Positions 54,801 to 64,000 of a stretch of DNA of 64,000 bases are shown in pieces. Each line of letters begins with the position of its first letter. Position 1 is the stretch's first letter. The notes beneath the pieces are model-generated. The model made no database searches and was not told the DNA's origin. It saw nothing but the letters and a program-made list of their open reading frames with translations. This DNA comes from Gordius sp. MW1 (taxonomy: Eukaryota > Nematomorpha > Gordioida > Gordea > Gordiidae): contig OZ038530.1 of assembly GCA_964036665.1 (NCBI GenBank), positions 9,698,501-9,762,500 on the forward strand, written 5' to 3'. The position numbers were made by a program, and so were the translations under genes.

Positions 54801-57610
54801 TATATTACCGCATCAAAAGTGTTGCAAAAAACGACCGCCATTTTGATAAGTGAAGTAGAGTCTGTATAGCGATGGATTGTATTGGAAAAATAATCATTGA
54901 TCTTATAACATGAAACAACCCATTTTAATCAGTATAGCGATTTTAAAAATTCATTAAACCATATGGGCCAAAATTCTTATTTCGCTTTTCAAAATGGATG
55001 CCAAAATTTGGAACACTAGGGAATGAGCAGTCTAGTCTATGTTTTTACCACAAAACATTAACCACAAGTTTCGTTTTTTCGTTACATTTTTGTGATAGAG
55101 AATTTTATTGGGATTAAAATACGGCATAATGTACGAAGCTAGCGGCAATACTTTTGAAGATACATGTCAAAAATGGTGAAATTTGTAAAACACGCCCAAG
55201 CGTGATTTTGGCCATTTTAGCGTCCATAACTCAAAAAGTTTTAGCCCAAAATGGTTCAAATTTTCACAAATTGTTATTTCATAAGAGGTCTAAACCTTCA
55301 CAAAAAATTAGCCCAACCTGTGACGGTCGGTCGAAAATCGTCTTTTTTTGACGAATCGACATTAAGCGTGTCAATAAAAACTGATTTTTTTCAACGAGCG
55401 CTGACTCCTTACAAAACAGTAGTGTTTTGTAAAAACGGCTGGTTTTTGTTTGGTCCACCTTTGGTTTTAGTCGACTAAACATAAAGAAACCAAAAAAAAT
55501 AGGATGTCTTTCGTAATCGCATAAATGCAAAGGTTTTTTGGTCAAAACTTTGGTCATTTAGTCGACTAAAATCAAAGGTCGACCAAACAAAACCCAGCCG
55601 TTTTACACCACTAGATAACTAGATAACAACACAGTTGATGGTTGCTAGGGGTAGGCAAAAAGGAACATAAGCAAAATGAGGAATCTAGTAAAAGCTCGCA
55701 ACAAACAGACTAAGATAATATGGCCATGTCGAGAGAAGGGACGATAGCTGCGTCGGAAAGAAAATGGAGAAGATAAAATTCGCAGGAAAACGAAAGAGAT
55801 GAAGACGCAAGCCTACGTGGATTCATAAAATATAACATCATGGGCGTAACCAGGGAGGGGGCGGCTGCCCCCCCCCCTAAATTACGAGAAAAAAAAAATT
55901 TCAAAGCAAATACGTTGAAAAATTAAAAAATTTTATCTTTTGCTTCCCCCTAATTGAATTTTTAAACGCTTTGCCCCCCCCCCTAATCCAAAACCTGGCT
56001 ACGCCCATGTATAGCATCATATGAAAATGCACACGATAAACAAAGATCAATGCAAATATGGAGTCATGGAAACTAATGTATAAAGGACAGACCATCATCA
56101 GCCTAGGTGATAAAGAGGAATAAAAAGTAGAAAGAAAAAGTTACGAATTTCGGGGTGTAAAATTTATTTATAATGAAATGCGTACCAAAATATCATAGCC
56201 TGTATATAAGATAGATTTTCTCTAAATTTTTTGTTTATCTTACAAAAGTATAAGCCCAAAATGGACACCCTCATAAAAAATTATCCAAATCTGAGATGGT
56301 TGGTCAAAAAAGTTTTGATTTATGAAATACAATTATAAATCTTTTCATCTCACACGTGACCCTTATTGGCACTTGACTAATGAGTATTTTATTCATAATA
56401 TATTCTTTTATACCCGTTTATTTTGCATCTCATGTATCATTTTTCCCCCCAAAAAAGTATTTCAATAAAAAAATGAGCTGCATAAAATGTATACACATAA
56501 GTGTGACTCAATGTGTCCCAACCTAAAAGAGCGTAAAACGCTCTAGTGTAAAGAATGTACAAAATTTATACCGAGCATGGAAATGAGTCCACCGATTAAC
56601 CAGACCAGGAGTGATAGTCCAACGGATTCGGCTTCTTTCAAAACTCCAATGGGCGTAATGAAAATTCCGGACCCTGTAAAAACGAATAAACTTTTTGAGA
56701 TTATTTTTTGATAACACAACCTAGTATTGTAATTCACTTTAAATTTTAAAGGCCTCAGCCAATATTTGTCAGTATTTTAATGTTCAACTTATTTCAACGC
56801 AGAGATTACGGGAAGTATCTACATCGACTAATCTAAATGTCGATCAAAAGTGTTAGATAATAATTGGAAAAGAGTGAGCATTAGTGTTGTAAAACGACTG
56901 GAATTTGTTTTATCGACCTTTGATTTTAGTCGACTAAACTTCAACAAACTAAAGATTTTAAATTTTTGGTCTGTTTATGTTTAGTCGACTAAAACCAGTG
57001 GTCGAACTAACAAAACCCAACCCTTTTTACAACAAGTGACCATATATTCAAAATCTTACATTGGCCAGATTCCTTTAAAGTGATTTTAATTATTAATAAG
57101 CCATTTTTAAACTATTTATTTAAATTTTAGCTAAATTCCATAAACTAGGGGAGACGTTGATAAACGTCGGGGACATGGAAGTTACGTGCTTTAAGTCAGA
57201 TATAATTCCAACGAACGCGGATAATAAAGCTAATTTAGCACCAAATTTTCCAAAGTTTAGGATGCGGCGGGCGGGGATATTTTAATAGAAACAGTAGAAC
57301 CAACAATAAATTGTAAACCATTTGGAGATCTCGTACATTTCATATATAAATCATAAAGTCACATTTAGACTTTAAATTTAATTCTAAATAATGGTATATC
57401 TTTTAAGAAACCAGCGCTTTTTAAGGTATTTTCTCGAGTCTTTTTTGTGTTTTTAGTCTAAAATGAAGCATGTTTAAAAGATTGAAAGAGGCATAGAAAG
57501 GGCAAAAAGTAACCTATCATGGTGCCGACTATTATAGCGGTTCCCCCTAGGATTCCAACTTCTTTCTTCATTCGCATCGGCTTCTCTTCCTTTATACCTT
57601 CGAAATCCAT
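48858..57610 (-). CDS. SLC7 light-chain (LAT-type) amino-acid transporter, 12 exons, 493 aa
   Basis: APC-superfamily membrane exchanger of amino acids. Exons, transcript order: 57514-57610, 56572-56673, 54481-54744, 53730-53855, 53291-53390, 53165-53209, 52865-52988, 51913-52019, 50825-50921, 50014-50163, 49476-49644, 48858-48958; all GT-AG, sum 1482 nt with every phase matching. Signatures: [12 protein letters not shown] in TM1 (30-40), [20 protein letters not shown] (69-88), the LAT block [20 protein letters not shown] (224-243), [12 protein letters not shown], and C-terminal [12 protein letters not shown]. About twelve hydrophobic segments. The loop between TM3 and TM4 ([13 protein letters not shown], about 135-147) has no cysteine, where heavy-chain-linked members have one. 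The start codon is preceded by an acceptor (AG at 57651-57652), so a 5'UTR exon lies further right; GTAAGT donors at about 58953 and 59912 are candidates. Introns hold three MITEs and a LINE relic. Confidence 0.95.
52078..52186. mobile_element. Palindromic MITE with TA flanks, copy 1 (109 bp)
   Basis: GTGTTGTAAAAACGGC at the left pairs with GCCGTGTTTACAACAC at the right; TA on both sides. The core holds GTCGACTAAA twice in inverse order. It lies in the intron between exons 7 and 8 of the SLC7 gene. TA flanks suggest a Tc1/mariner-type mobiliser. Confidence 0.8.
55422..55611. mobile_element. Palindromic MITE with TA flanks, copy 2 (190 bp)
   Basis: GTGTTTTGTAAAAACGGCTGG … CAGCCGTTTTACACCAC with TA on both sides, and TTTAGTCGACTAAA words in both halves. 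Longer centre than copy 1. It lies in the intron between exons 2 and 3 of the SLC7 gene. Confidence 0.75.
55705..56120 (+). pseudogene. LINE C-terminal relic interrupted by a miniature element
   Basis: [20 protein letters not shown] and FAGKRKR, a stop, then RRKPTW is the basic tail of LINE polyproteins (usual form GHVxRR…GRRKRGRPxxTW). The relic is cut at 55838 by miniature element copy B and resumes at 56018 with [19 protein letters not shown]. Two stops in the first part. Confidence 0.65.
55839..56009. mobile_element. CATGGGCGTAGCCAGG miniature element, copy B (171 bp)
   Basis: CATGGGCGTAACCAGG … CCTGGCTACGCCCATG with 8-bp duplications TATAACAT (55831-55838) / TATAGCAT (56010-56017), one mismatch. 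It lies inside the LINE relic, in the intron between exons 2 and 3 of the SLC7 gene. Internal C-runs of 10 or more. Confidence 0.88.
56884..57035. mobile_element. Palindromic MITE, copy 3, decayed right end
   Basis: GTGTTGTAAAACGACTGG … AACCCTTTTTACAACAA with TTTAGTCGACTAAA words; left TA present, right flank changed. First intron of the SLC7 coding region. Confidence 0.65.
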
Positions 57611-57650
57611 ATTTCAAGATTCAATCGATCGTTCAAACAACGCACGATTT

Positions 57651-59187
57651 CTAAATAACATTAGGAGTAAAAACATAAAATTAACGTGCTGTAGGAAATA
57701 TAAAAACCAACATAGATCATCAAAATAATAAAATTATACGAAAACAATTATGGATGTTCACATAACGTGGGCGCAGCCAGTATTTTTATGAGGGGAGGGG
57801 AACTCAAAGTTGTTAAAGATTTGGGGAGGAGCAAAATGATATAAATTTTTTGACATTATAATAATATTTTATTTAATCTATAAAATAAGGACATATTAAG
57901 GGAATATACTGTGGGGAATGTAGATGACAATTTAGTATATTACTTAAACTATAACTCAAAGAGAAAATATAAATCAACAAACACCTTTTATTTCAATAAT
58001 CTTCAGTCAATTCATTCCATAAATTAATTGTTTATCATTCTTTCCAAATAAGCTATCGGATCTTAATTTAATTAAAATTAACGCGAGTGCACATCATAAA
58101 AACCCCAAACATGATTTATACTATATTAAGAAGGGGTGGAAGTAGTGAGTGATATAATAATTAAAATATACATGGTCGTTGTCCCTATCAAAACCTCGTG
58201 GGGGTATAATATACTCTAATGTTACTTTTAATACCAAAAATCAATAAATGACAAATAGATAATTTCGGCATAAAAGCAACATGCCGAGGGCAGGGGTACA
58301 ATTATTTTATCTTGGGGGTACGAAGATCTTGAGGGTAGGAAGGAAGGGCTTAAATCTCCCCTTCAATTTTTAATCCATTTTATTATATCTGTCTTTCTTT
58401 ATGATTCGAATATAAAGCAACACTTTAGGTGGTAGTATGACGCGCGAGATGGCCATAAATTTTTTGCATTCCTTTATCCATAAAAGAGGCTGGGGCGAGG
58501 GGGACCCTTATAAATGATTATTTTGTATTAGAACCATATTAAAACGAGAATTAGTATATTTATATTTACGGTTAAATGATTTGATGGGATGGATGAGGTT
58601 AATGGATTAAAGACGTCAATAGCCATGGGTTTATAGACGATGATACAGACATAAATAACGCGTTTCATTTTTAATCTCTGTACAATATGACAATATCTTG
58701 ACTATAATACGGCGCCTTTTAATACTAAACTCAGCCGAGATCTTATACTAATTAACTTACGGCTTGAAGGGCTATAAAAATTTACGAAATCCGGGGGTTT
58801 TAACGGGTTACAAAGTGCCTCCAAATATTTTTTCTAATAACATTTTGCCCAAAAATGTTTTAATAAAGCATTATTTTCTGATTCCGTCTTAGCTTACATT
58901 CACCGCTATTTTCTCCTATCCCCGATTCGTTTAAAAGAAATTAAAACGTGGACTTACTGATATGCGACAATTTTTTTGTCAGCTCCAGTTCTATCTTTAA
59001 AATGATACCGCTAACACAAAGTAGGGTAAATCACCCCACCCCCACCCACTATTTTAAAAAGAAGTCCCTGGACAAAATTATCGTTCAACCAACCACTACC
59101 AAATTCTTGCCCTCCTCCCTACTATGTAAAATTAAATTCCTGCCAGCTCGTTCAACTTTTAATTTTGCAAAATTATGGCAAAAAAAA
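57651..59187. other. Upstream flank of the SLC7 gene
   Basis: No coding exon seen. At 57766 a left-half miniature terminus (GTGGGCGCAGCCAG plus G-rich block) is present. On the minus strand GCATATCA/GTAAGTCC (about 58953) is a strong splice donor, a candidate for an untranslated SLC7 exon. Confidence 0.4.
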
Positions 59188-59317
59188 AGTGTAAACTTGG
59201 TCTGTTTTTCTTAGCCGCATAAACAGAGCAAAGTTTTTTTGGCCAAACCTATGGTCTGTTTATGTTTAGTCGACTAACAAGGGCCGACCAAACAAAACCC
59301 AGCCGTTTTTACAACAC
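59188..59317. mobile_element. Palindromic MITE, copy 4, truncated left end
   Basis: Right half GTTTAGTCGACTAAC, GGGCCGACCAAACAAAACCC, AGCCGTTTTTACAACAC then TA is well preserved; left half (AGTGTAAACTTGG) is decayed. Confidence 0.6.
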
Positions 59318-62300
59318 TAATATAAATATAAACTGGGGGGTTTTATTAATGGTCTCGTGGGATTGAAAAAAAAAATGGGAATATTTCGGTCCGCTAGTGA
59401 ACGTTATCAATCCCAAGGAACCATTACTAAAATCCCATAGTTCAAAAATATTAAGATATGTAAAACGCACTTGACCGTTATTTTGGCAATTTTTGCGTAC
59501 ATAACTCGAGAAGTAGGGGCGTAAAAAAGCTAAAATTTAGAAAAATTATTAATTATTTCATACGGGGTCTCTATTCTCACAAAAAATTAGCCCACTTTGA
59601 GAGGGTTGGTCAAAAGTCATCTATTTTTACGATTCTTAAAATCATTTGTTTATATCCTTTATTTCCTCGTGGGTTATTCCAAACAAACACGATTGCAGAG
59701 TTATCATTAACAAATCCTAATCAAAAGCTTACAAACTCATGTATTTTAATTCAAAATCAAATAATAAGGGTAAATGAAATGTTGTGAGATGAGTTCTGAA
59801 AAACCGTTAAATTTTGCGTTTAAAAGCATACAAGCAAACGAGCGAGGAGAAAAACTTAAAAGGCATAAATCACGTTTAAGATTTTGAAAAAAATATTAAA
59901 AGGAAGTTTACTTACCACAAAGAGGCAGCGGGCCTGGAAAATTAGAAATTTGGCTTGAAAAGCTATTACTATTTTTTATAATAAAAGGTAATGGAAAGTG
60001 GGTTATAATTAAGTGCAAATACTTATATTTTTATGCGATGAAGTATATAACTATTGCTACTAAACATTGCCACGTCACTTGGAGAGAATTACAAATTTTG
60101 TGTTGAATGACCCGAGGGGAGATTAGGGTAAAAATGTTTTTAAGATCAATTCCCATTTAAAGCCGGGGGGAGTGAAGAATCATAGTCGTAACACAAGTTT
60201 CAAAAACTAATCAAACTTGGGGGAGTTAAATTAGGCAGTTTCCCCAGATATAGCAATCTTAATTTAAATTTAAAGATTACATTCTAAGTGCAGAAAAAAC
60301 GAGATAATTTTGTAATTAATGATAGATAGTAAGGGGAATGTTCACATAAGTTTTATTAATCTTTTGTTATGTGAGCAAAAATCGAAGGCGTTTTAACGTG
60401 TGGAATTTAATCTTTTATTGCAAAATTAATATATGGTAAACATAGATATTTTTACAATTTGTCAATTTAAAACACATCCAAAAATATTACCCCGCCCTCC
60501 TTGGGCAAAAAACACCTAAAAAATCTAATTTGTTTAAAATAACTTCAGGAATTTTTACAGGCCCCCCCCCCCCAACAAAAAAAATCCGTAAGCAAATGGT
60601 GAAAGAATAGTGTAGCTAAATCAGTTATATTACATCAACATACAATACAATCTTATTCAAGCTTCCTACCTGACAACATCTTTGAACTTATCTATCATCA
60701 ACAAAATTCTTTCACCCTGCAGCCAGTTTAATTTATGCGGGTTGCTGTAGTATTATTTAATATTATGCAAGAATTACATGCAAAAAATGTGTCCAAAACA
60801 TGTTTTATAATCTTTAAAATGGCTCAAAATTAAAGTTTTAAATTAATTTTATCTGAGCTAGTTTGATAAAAAAAGCTACAAAAATCGTTTGGTGCAAAAT
60901 ATAAAAACTATTAAATTGTAATACTTATTGATCCATGTAAGTTTTAATAAGTAATTTATAACAAAAGCCTATGACTTAGGTATTAATATTATTTAGTCCA
61001 AATTTTTGACATTTTAAATGAACTTTTAAGTTTATGCTGCATTTAAAAAAAGGAAGTGACTTGCTTTTAACATATAAGCTAGTAATTAATGATCTTATGC
61101 AAAGGTGTACTATTTATAAATATAAAAATTGTTTTCTCCCAAATTTGAAACACCTTGATGGTAGGGAGGGGAAGAAAATGTTGTAGCACATTTTGTAACT
61201 TAATTGTGCTTAAATATGTATATTCTCTTAATGCAAAAAAAAGCAGTAAAAAGTAATTTTTGGCTTAAGGCCGTCATTCTTTACATCTTTAAAACTTACC
61301 AGAGGGTTGGTAAATAGGTAAATTAACATATAAATTATTAAGAAACTAAAGGTATGTTAGTTTTTTGTACATGCTTATATAAAAATGGTTGCTAAAGAAT
61401 ATTTAAAAGTAGGGTGCAGATTATATGCAATCAAATTAAATATAAAAATAGAATTAATGTGCGTTTTTACATATCATTCAATATAAGTTATTTAAATTTT
61501 TAACATTATTAGATCATATTTGTTAATAAATGAGGACGCATAAACAGCATTAGGGTAGGTATTAAATAAAAATTAAGCCAATAAATTAAAAAAGATTTAT
61601 AAAAAAATGAATTATTATATATTTTTAATTATCAAAGCAAATCCAAAAATATGATTAATATACTTAAATTGATTATGAATGTCAGTAAATAATTGATAAC
61701 TTACAGAATCAAAGAATAATTTATAATGTAATAACAGGCAGATAGATAGATTGATTTCCTCGTATTTTATTTATAAATTGCAGCGTGTACGCGTGTGAAG
61801 TAAATATTATAAATTTGTGCTCTCTCTTGCTCAATAGACGAATGAGAGGGCAGGACTACTAAGGGGGGGGGGGATGTTGTAAGGGAAAAGGAAATAACCA
61901 AGATGGTGGCTATAGTACTACTACTATTAATTACTCTACTACTATGTTTAAAACCAATGTTAAAATAGTTTAAAGAATTGTATCTTTCTTATAATGTTTT
62001 TAAACTTAATTACATAAGTAACTAAAAGTGGGGGCTTATAAATGTGCTTAGTTATGGTATTTAATATTTAGTTTAAAGTAGTTATTCCTTTCAAGGAAGA
62101 TGTGTATGATGGTAGGAAGGAGCCAGTGTACAACTGTGTTAACACGTTCACATTGCATCATTTCACTTATAATAGCAAGGCGTAGGCAGAATTTAAAATG
62201 TGGGGGAAACTGGGATGGTCTTGAAAGGTGGGACAAAATAATGATTAATTTGATTTAATTAAATAAAATATATAAATAAATCGTACCCGACTTAAAATGC

Positions 62301-62991
62301 AGAAAATTTTAAAATCTGTTTAGCATAAAAAAAAATTTAATATAAAAAGGTTGTTCCAAACGAAAATTCATCGCATATTCCCAACGAGGATTTTTTTAGG
62401 AAGATGGAATTTTTTTAATTGCATTATAATTTCCCCTTGTTTTATCTTGAAAGACCCCACCCCCCTTTAAATCCATCATATTTATTTGCCGAAATAAAAA
62501 TTTTGCCCTATTGATCATTACTAAATAAAGTATCTATATCTACCTAGTCCTGGCCACTACCCTATGGTGTTTAAATATTTAGCCTACAAAATAACTTAAT
62601 ATTATAAACTTCATCATTTTCTAATGTTATATTTATAAAATAACTTAATACGCTTATAAGATTCATCGATTTCTAAAGTTATACTTTTATGTCAATAATT
62701 GCCGTGGAAACTTAAGTTGATAAATGATCAAAAATGGATCCTCAGGCCAAATTAAAACTAACTACGGTGTTGGTTTTGTAAATTTTAATAAATTAACGAT
62801 TTACAAATTTGATATACGAAGATAAGGTGCTCGAGGCTTTGACGCTGGCATTACGTTATCAGAAATTTGTTAAATTTTGGACACTTTTTCATAATTTGTT
62901 ATCACGAATTTGGTAACAATTTTTGCGATTTTATTTTAAGTTACACACATTTTAGTTGCTTTATCCATCATATTTTAATATTATAACAATT
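59318..62991. other. Gene-free AT-rich stretch
   Basis: No coding exon recognised. On the minus strand CAG/GCCCGCTGCCTCTTTGTG/GTAAGT (59913-59934) has strong splice signals on both sides of a short G/C-rich piece and could be an untranslated or micro-exon of the SLC7 gene. Otherwise low-complexity sequence with C- and G-runs at 60562 and 61865. Confidence 0.4.
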
Positions 62992-63171
62992 CATGGGCGT
63001 AGCCAGCATTGGAATTAAAGAGGGGGGGGGGTAATAATGATTTAGGGAGGGGTAAAGTGATCATTTTAGAAATTTTAGCCATAATTTTAATAATTTACAA
63101 CAAAATTTTGGATTTAGAGGTGGGCAGCCGCCCTTCCCTGCCCCCCCCCCCCACTCTTGGCTATTCCCATG
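62992..63171. mobile_element. CATGGGCGTAGCCAGG miniature element, copy C (180 bp)
   Basis: CATGGGCGTAGCCAGC … CTTGGCTATTCCCATG with exact 8-bp duplications TAACAATT (62984-62991, 63172-63179). G-run near the left end and C-run near the right end are complementary, so the element can fold into one hairpin. Confidence 0.88.
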
Positions 63172-63469
63172 TAACAATTGCTTATCATTATCTTTAAAAT
63201 ATTACAAAGTTAACTATTATATTCGATCACGAGGATGGCCCAAACGCGCTAGGGGTTGTTTATCTATAATTTTAACCCAACTCCAAGGCACTTTATTAAT
63301 TTTTCTTGTAAAGGAGGGAGAGGATTGAGGATGGGTGAGATTAATAGGAATATCCAAATCTTCTAGGATGCAGAAAATATATTTAGTCAAAAATTGTAAT
63401 TATTCATAAATAAATGCTTTTAAGGATTCTACAAATTTTTAACCTCAAACACTGGGCAAGCATTCTCCT

Positions 63470-63634
63470 CATGGGCGTAGGCAGGGGAGCCCCTTGCCCC
63501 CCCCCCCTAAATGACGAAAAAAAAATCAATAAAAACCCTTATAAATTAAGAAATTTATGTTTTGCCCCCCCCCTTGCCCCATGTATTTTTAAACGTTTCG
63601 CTCTCCTTTAATCCAATACCTGGCTACGCCCATG
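63470..63634. mobile_element. CATGGGCGTAGCCAGG miniature element, copy D (165 bp)
   Basis: CATGGGCGTAGGCAGG … CCTGGCTACGCCCATG with exact 8-bp duplications ATTCTCCT (63462-63469, 63635-63642). The exact flanks imply a fairly young insertion. Confidence 0.88.
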
Positions 63635-63710
63635 ATTCTCCTTTTGATATAAAAATATAATAAATTAATTGTATAATATTTGAGCTTGTTTTGACTCTTT
63701 CACGGCTACG

Positions 63711-63860
63711 CCTCTGGATTTCGAATCGAACATTTTTGGTATTCGATTCGGATTCGAATTTTTTTTCAAAAAAAATATTTGATTCGAGATTCGACGAATA
63801 TTATGATGAAGATTCGGATTCGATTCGAAAAAAATTTAAAGATTCGAAATCAATTTGAAT
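63711..63860. repeat. GATTCGAAT-rich block, possible hAT end
   Basis: ATTCGATTCGGATTCGAA-type words occur at least nine times in both orientations within 150 bp. Such dense short inverted words are typical of subterminal regions of hAT elements. The rest would lie beyond the right edge; no paired terminus is visible here. Confidence 0.45.
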
Positions 63861-64000
63861 ATTTATTAAGTTTTTTTAATTATTAAAAAACACATTAAAA
63901 AGGCTACTATGAATTTTAATTTGCATATACATTTTAAAGATTTATTTAAAAGATATTTAAAAAAAACACACATCAAAAATAAAAATATTAACAGCGAACA

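Noticed and set aside
55279-55557. 92-codon minus-strand open frame
   Set aside because: Most of it crosses the palindromic MITE at 55422-55611 and it shows no family resemblance.
58948-59214. 88-codon plus-strand open frame
   Set aside because: No recognisable motif; it overlaps a decayed MITE and low-complexity sequence opposite a candidate splice donor.

Overview
The window is AT-rich animal DNA, probably from an invertebrate. The genes have GT-AG introns and the standard code, and they are scattered among many DNA transposons, retroelement remnants and miniature repeats. The conserved proteins (GRASP, SLC7 light chain, TERT) are metazoan in type. Several introns are only 35-40 nt long, which is short for an animal. 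I cannot name the species from sequence alone.

Layout. 1-921: the first five exons of a GRASP Golgi-stacking protein gene, minus strand, running off the left edge. 922-8870: no cellular gene found; it holds a LINE tail, a Helitron-type helicase relic inside a CTAGCTG-CCCGGC repeat, and G- or C-run miniature elements. 8871-27349: a direct tandem duplication of about 9.24 kb. Each copy carries one complete, intronless 975-codon telomerase reverse transcriptase gene (TERT), a broken hAT transposon and a LINE tail. 30103-30332: a possible tiny two-exon gene. 32011-34688: a complete hAT transposon with an intact 646-aa transposase, near-identical termini and a perfect 8-bp target duplication; it sits inside what looks like a coding exon (31941-34902). 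35424-36371: an imperfect inverted duplication. 36218-43193: six tandem copies of a unit of about 1162 bp. Each holds the same set of small minus-strand exons in consistent phase, and a single start exon lies just outside the array (43177-43246). 44190-47440: Gypsy integrase relic, a 129-bp satellite, a second hAT relic and a diverged repeat of about 200 bp. 48858-57610: a complete 12-exon SLC7/LAT-type amino-acid transporter gene, minus strand, 493 aa when spliced, with MITEs in its introns. 57651-64000: no gene found; repeats only.

Main points of interest are: two identical TERT genes in tandem; the hexameric array, whose exons could splice into one long repeat protein; the apparently recent hAT insertion in an exon; the very short introns; and a miniature-element family with four copies carrying perfect or near-perfect 8-bp target duplications. 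All calls come from reading the sequence; no database search was run.
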